From positions 7,488,936 through 7,542,435 of the forward strand of contig CM022674.1 of the NCBI GenBank assembly GCA_012295275.1: 53,500 nt of DNA, read 5' to 3'. Source of the DNA: Chrysomallon squamiferum (Eukaryota; Mollusca; Gastropoda; Neomphalida; Peltospiridae). A model generated the notes under the pieces. That model saw only the letters and a list, made by a program, of their open reading frames with translations. It searched no databases and had not been told where the DNA came from. Positions 51,006-53,500 of the stretch are shown piece by piece (within the stretch, counting starts at the first letter, position 1; each line of letters opens with the position of its first letter). A program made the translations under genes and the position numbers.

Positions 51006-52761
51006 CTGTAACATCAAGAACAGCAGCATGAAGAAAAACAGTAGTAACAGAAATATTTATGAAGATAATAAAATTAATTGAAGGCAACCATAATAGTAGT
51101 AAAATCCATAAGAAAAATAAGAGTAATAGTAAAAATAATATCAATAATAACAAAAGAGTAAATTATTAAACTGGATTATAAATATATGTACAGTTCAAGA
51201 TTATATCAGAAGTGTTCTCTTATTAATTATACAAATAACTGTCTAAGTTTAATCTCAGTTGATTTTTATTTTATTGTATTGATTAACTTGTATCTTATTC
51301 ACTGATCTATACTTATTATTTACCTTTCTATTACCAGACTACAGATTACTACTATTCATCACAGTGTATTTTATTGCTTACAACACTAAACTTACTATTC
51401 ACACACTATATCTTACTATTCAGCCAGTTACGTCTTACTATTCACCACATTACTATTATAAATTTTAATTCACCACATCATACATTTCTATTTAACTCCT
51501 TATATTTTATTATTCACCACAGAATATCATAGTATTCCCCATACTATTTATCAAAATATACTTTAGTATTCACTGCTACATGCTATTAGCAGAAAACATT
51601 CCCCATGCTGTATTTAACCTTATACACCATTCTATAATTCACGACACTATTCAGTAAAAGACTTCTCACCTCACACTTGAACTGTTTCTTTCCTGTGTGG
51701 GTTGCCATGTGTTTCTGCAAGTTTCCTTTCAAGTTAAACATCTTCCCACATTCCAGACACGTAAAACCATCAGGGGTGTGCGTCTGAGGAAAACAACCAA
51801 GTCAGATTACAAAATTTTACATTATGATGTCACGCAATTTTAGTCTGGTGCTCATCAGTTCAGTAGTAAGAGGTTTGTTGGTATGTTTATACTTTTAACA
51901 GTGCCTCGATATACATTCAGTTATTAATAAGTCAACTGTAATTGAGAAAAGCAGAATTACGTCTTGAATATTGTGTGAGATAGAGAATATCTCAAAAAAG
52001 CGCTTTGAAAATATATACATTCCTGTAATAACACAGTAAGGTATAATAGCAGAAACAGCAGTACTAGTAGCATTAATAATAACAACAACAACAAAAACAG
52101 TAATAAAAATAACAAAATATTAATAATAATAAAAATAATAATATTAATAATAGTAGACTAATAATAACTACAACAAGATGAAGATGAAGAAAACAGATGT
52201 ATGCAAGGTAATTTGGTTAGTTGCATATGGAACAGAAAAAGGAACAGAGATTATTAGTTTCAGTACAAAACAAACCTGCTGATGTTTGGTGAGTACCGAC
52301 ATTGATGAAAAAGACTTGAAACACGTAACACATCTGTACTGACTAAAATCTTCATTACTGCTGAGATGGTTCAGAAAGGTGACGGGTGACACATTGTCCC
52401 CCGCAGACATCACCATTATCCTTTCTCTGCCTTCGCCATCGAAGTCTTGACCACCGTAAACCAAGGTGACTGTCGATGCTGAGTCTGCTGCTAGTTTTGC
52501 CTGACTGATGTTGTCTGTCATGTGACTTTCTGCTGATGAGGTCGATGCTGAAGACTCAACAAACACAGGTTGATGATTAACTTGTGTTTTCATCTGTTCA
52601 GAAGTTGACGGGACTGCAATGTCTGTCTGCAAAGGAGGGAAACTCGAGCCATCGAGCTGAGAATGCACATCGTCCACCTGCATTCGAACTGCAGTGATTT
52701 CATCAGCTGACAACTGCAGCTGACTTCCAGCGTGGTCGATGTCATTAAATTCATCATCCAT
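49290..52761 (-). CDS. C2H2 zinc-finger protein, 17 fingers, three coding exons
   Basis: Probable nuclear DNA-binding transcription regulator; no orthologue is recognised. Exons on the minus strand are 52761-52276, 51783-51670 and 51005-49290, giving 771 residues with both introns in phase 0. Residues 1-135 are acidic and Ser/Thr-rich ([12 protein letters not shown]) and carry no known domain. Finger 1 starts near residue 141 (YRCVTC) and is completed across intron 1 (KHQQ|TH). Intron 2 cuts finger 3 at KCE|ECGKEF. Fingers 2-15 form a long array, 16 (KCSLC) stands after a basic stretch (about residues 555-590, GKKRKSS and RKKTRNKEK, a likely nuclear signal), and 17 (VECYIC) is at the extreme C-terminus. 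Finger 10 ends in Cys instead of the second His (HEHQSVPC). Few TGEKP linkers are present, unlike KRAB-type genes. The start codon is the first ATG of the open frame. Confidence 0.92.
51006..51669 (-). other. Zinc-finger gene intron 2
   Basis: AT-rich. It includes a degenerate motif of TACTATTCACCACA type repeated several times at 51330-51650. No exon seen. Confidence 0.6.
51670..51783 (-). CDS. Zinc-finger gene middle exon
   Basis: The 38 codons begin [16 protein letters not shown] and end KKQFKCE, holding finger 2 whole and parts of fingers 1 and 3. The acceptor TTTTCCTCAG and donor GAG|GTGAGA are both good. The frame is closed by neither. Confidence 0.92.
51784..52275 (-). other. Zinc-finger gene intron 1
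   Basis: AT-rich, with AAC/AAT trinucleotides at 52070-52160. No exon seen. Confidence 0.6.
52276..52761 (-). CDS. Zinc-finger gene first coding exon
   Basis: 162 codons: an acidic N-terminus, a Ser/Thr/Gln-rich middle ([15 protein letters not shown]), and [19 protein letters not shown] at the end. The donor is CAG|GTTTGT. Confidence 0.88.
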
Positions 52762-53500
52762 GTCGACGTCAACTCAGATGGTGTCTTTTGTCTTAAAATG
52801 ATAAGAATATAAACTTTATTTTCATAAATTTGAAACTGTAAGTAAACGTAAATGTGTTGAAGATAAGCTTTAAGTACTGCTGTGACGATAATTATCTGTT
52901 TTTGATTCTCTGTGAGAAACACACACACATATAATTAAAAATATAATAACTACTTAATATGAATAATTAAGATTTTTTCTCACACAAAATGTCAATAGAG
53001 ATTTAAGCACTTTATAAGTCCTTTTCTCTTTATCAGTATTTGTGTCAAAAATATATATATATATTGAATTAAACTGTATTAATAAAATATTTAAATAACA
53101 AATGGACAGGGCAGTGTATCTGATATCTGTTATATAAAGAAAAACAATAGAAATACATTACTTAAAATACAAGTTAAACTTAACTGTAATTAAATTATTA
53201 TACTTACAGACTCGGCCAGACTCGGGTATAAAATAAGCTATTTGTCACAAATGTGTTTCTGACTGGTCCAGTGGAACTAATATATTTTAAAAAGTTAGGA
53301 TGTTAATATATATGGCCAGTATTTTCGAATAACAGCATGGCAAAACATACGAAAATGGGACAAAATATTCTTTGTAAACAATAACAAATTAACAATAAAA
53401 CAGACAATCTGAGACGAGAGGCCTTTCGCACATTCGGTATCAACATGCGCTTTAACGGAACATTTTAGTACTATACAAGTACCTCCGAATAATTATATTT
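52762..53500 (-). other. Upstream region of the zinc-finger gene
   Basis: Non-coding and AT-rich with a TA run at 53050-53065. Slightly more GC-rich sequence at 53205-53240 and 53400-53470 could include the 5' UTR or promoter, but no clear core element or donor was identified. Confidence 0.4.

Overview
The window is nuclear DNA from a bilaterian animal. It is very AT-rich, with short exons of higher GC content embedded in long introns full of microsatellites, minisatellites and short non-autonomous DNA transposons. Introns follow GT-AG rules, there is no operon structure, and the genes are a heparan-sulfate epimerase, a bacterial-type GH20 chitobiase and a multi-C2H2 zinc-finger protein. The GH20 type together with the repeat style suggests a lophotrochozoan, most likely a mollusc and perhaps a gastropod. 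That placement is inference, not proof.

Layout. (1) 1-8529 is non-coding and repeat-rich. It holds a 25-bp minisatellite whose central palindrome varies in a compensatory way and a 55-bp array that repeats a consensus splice donor 11 times. (2) 8550-15630, plus strand: D-glucuronyl C5-epimerase (GLCE), a Golgi enzyme of heparan-sulfate maturation. Four exons are clear. The exon for about 50-60 conserved residues in the middle was not found, and only two frame-disturbed partial copies of its 3' end are visible. (3) 15631-27340: a gene desert with an inverted-repeat pair, a tRNA-like SINE, a mariner-like MITE and several TGACGTCA motifs. (4) 27374-48482, plus strand: one 18-exon gene that appears to encode two complete chitobiase/beta-N-acetylhexosaminidase units head to tail. 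One signal peptide precedes unit 1, and one hydrophobic, GPI-like tail follows unit 2. All splice phases fit across both units, except that one exon of unit 1 carries a 1-nt frameshift. (5) 49290-52761, minus strand: a 17-finger C2H2 zinc-finger gene of three coding exons, convergent with the chitobiase gene.

The most unusual pattern is that exon edges have been tandemly amplified into the neighbouring intron at several independent places. Exon-end plus donor arrays occur at 43661-44145 and 45441-45960, a donor-only array at 6521-7125, three copies of an acceptor plus exon start at 47376-47640, and two copies of an exon end in GLCE at 11560-11760. The two chitobiase units also differ in intron content, so the tandem fusion is old enough for introns to have been gained or lost. 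GLCE acts in glycosaminoglycan synthesis and the chitobiase in GlcNAc/chitin breakdown. They are neighbours, but nothing in the sequence shows co-regulation.
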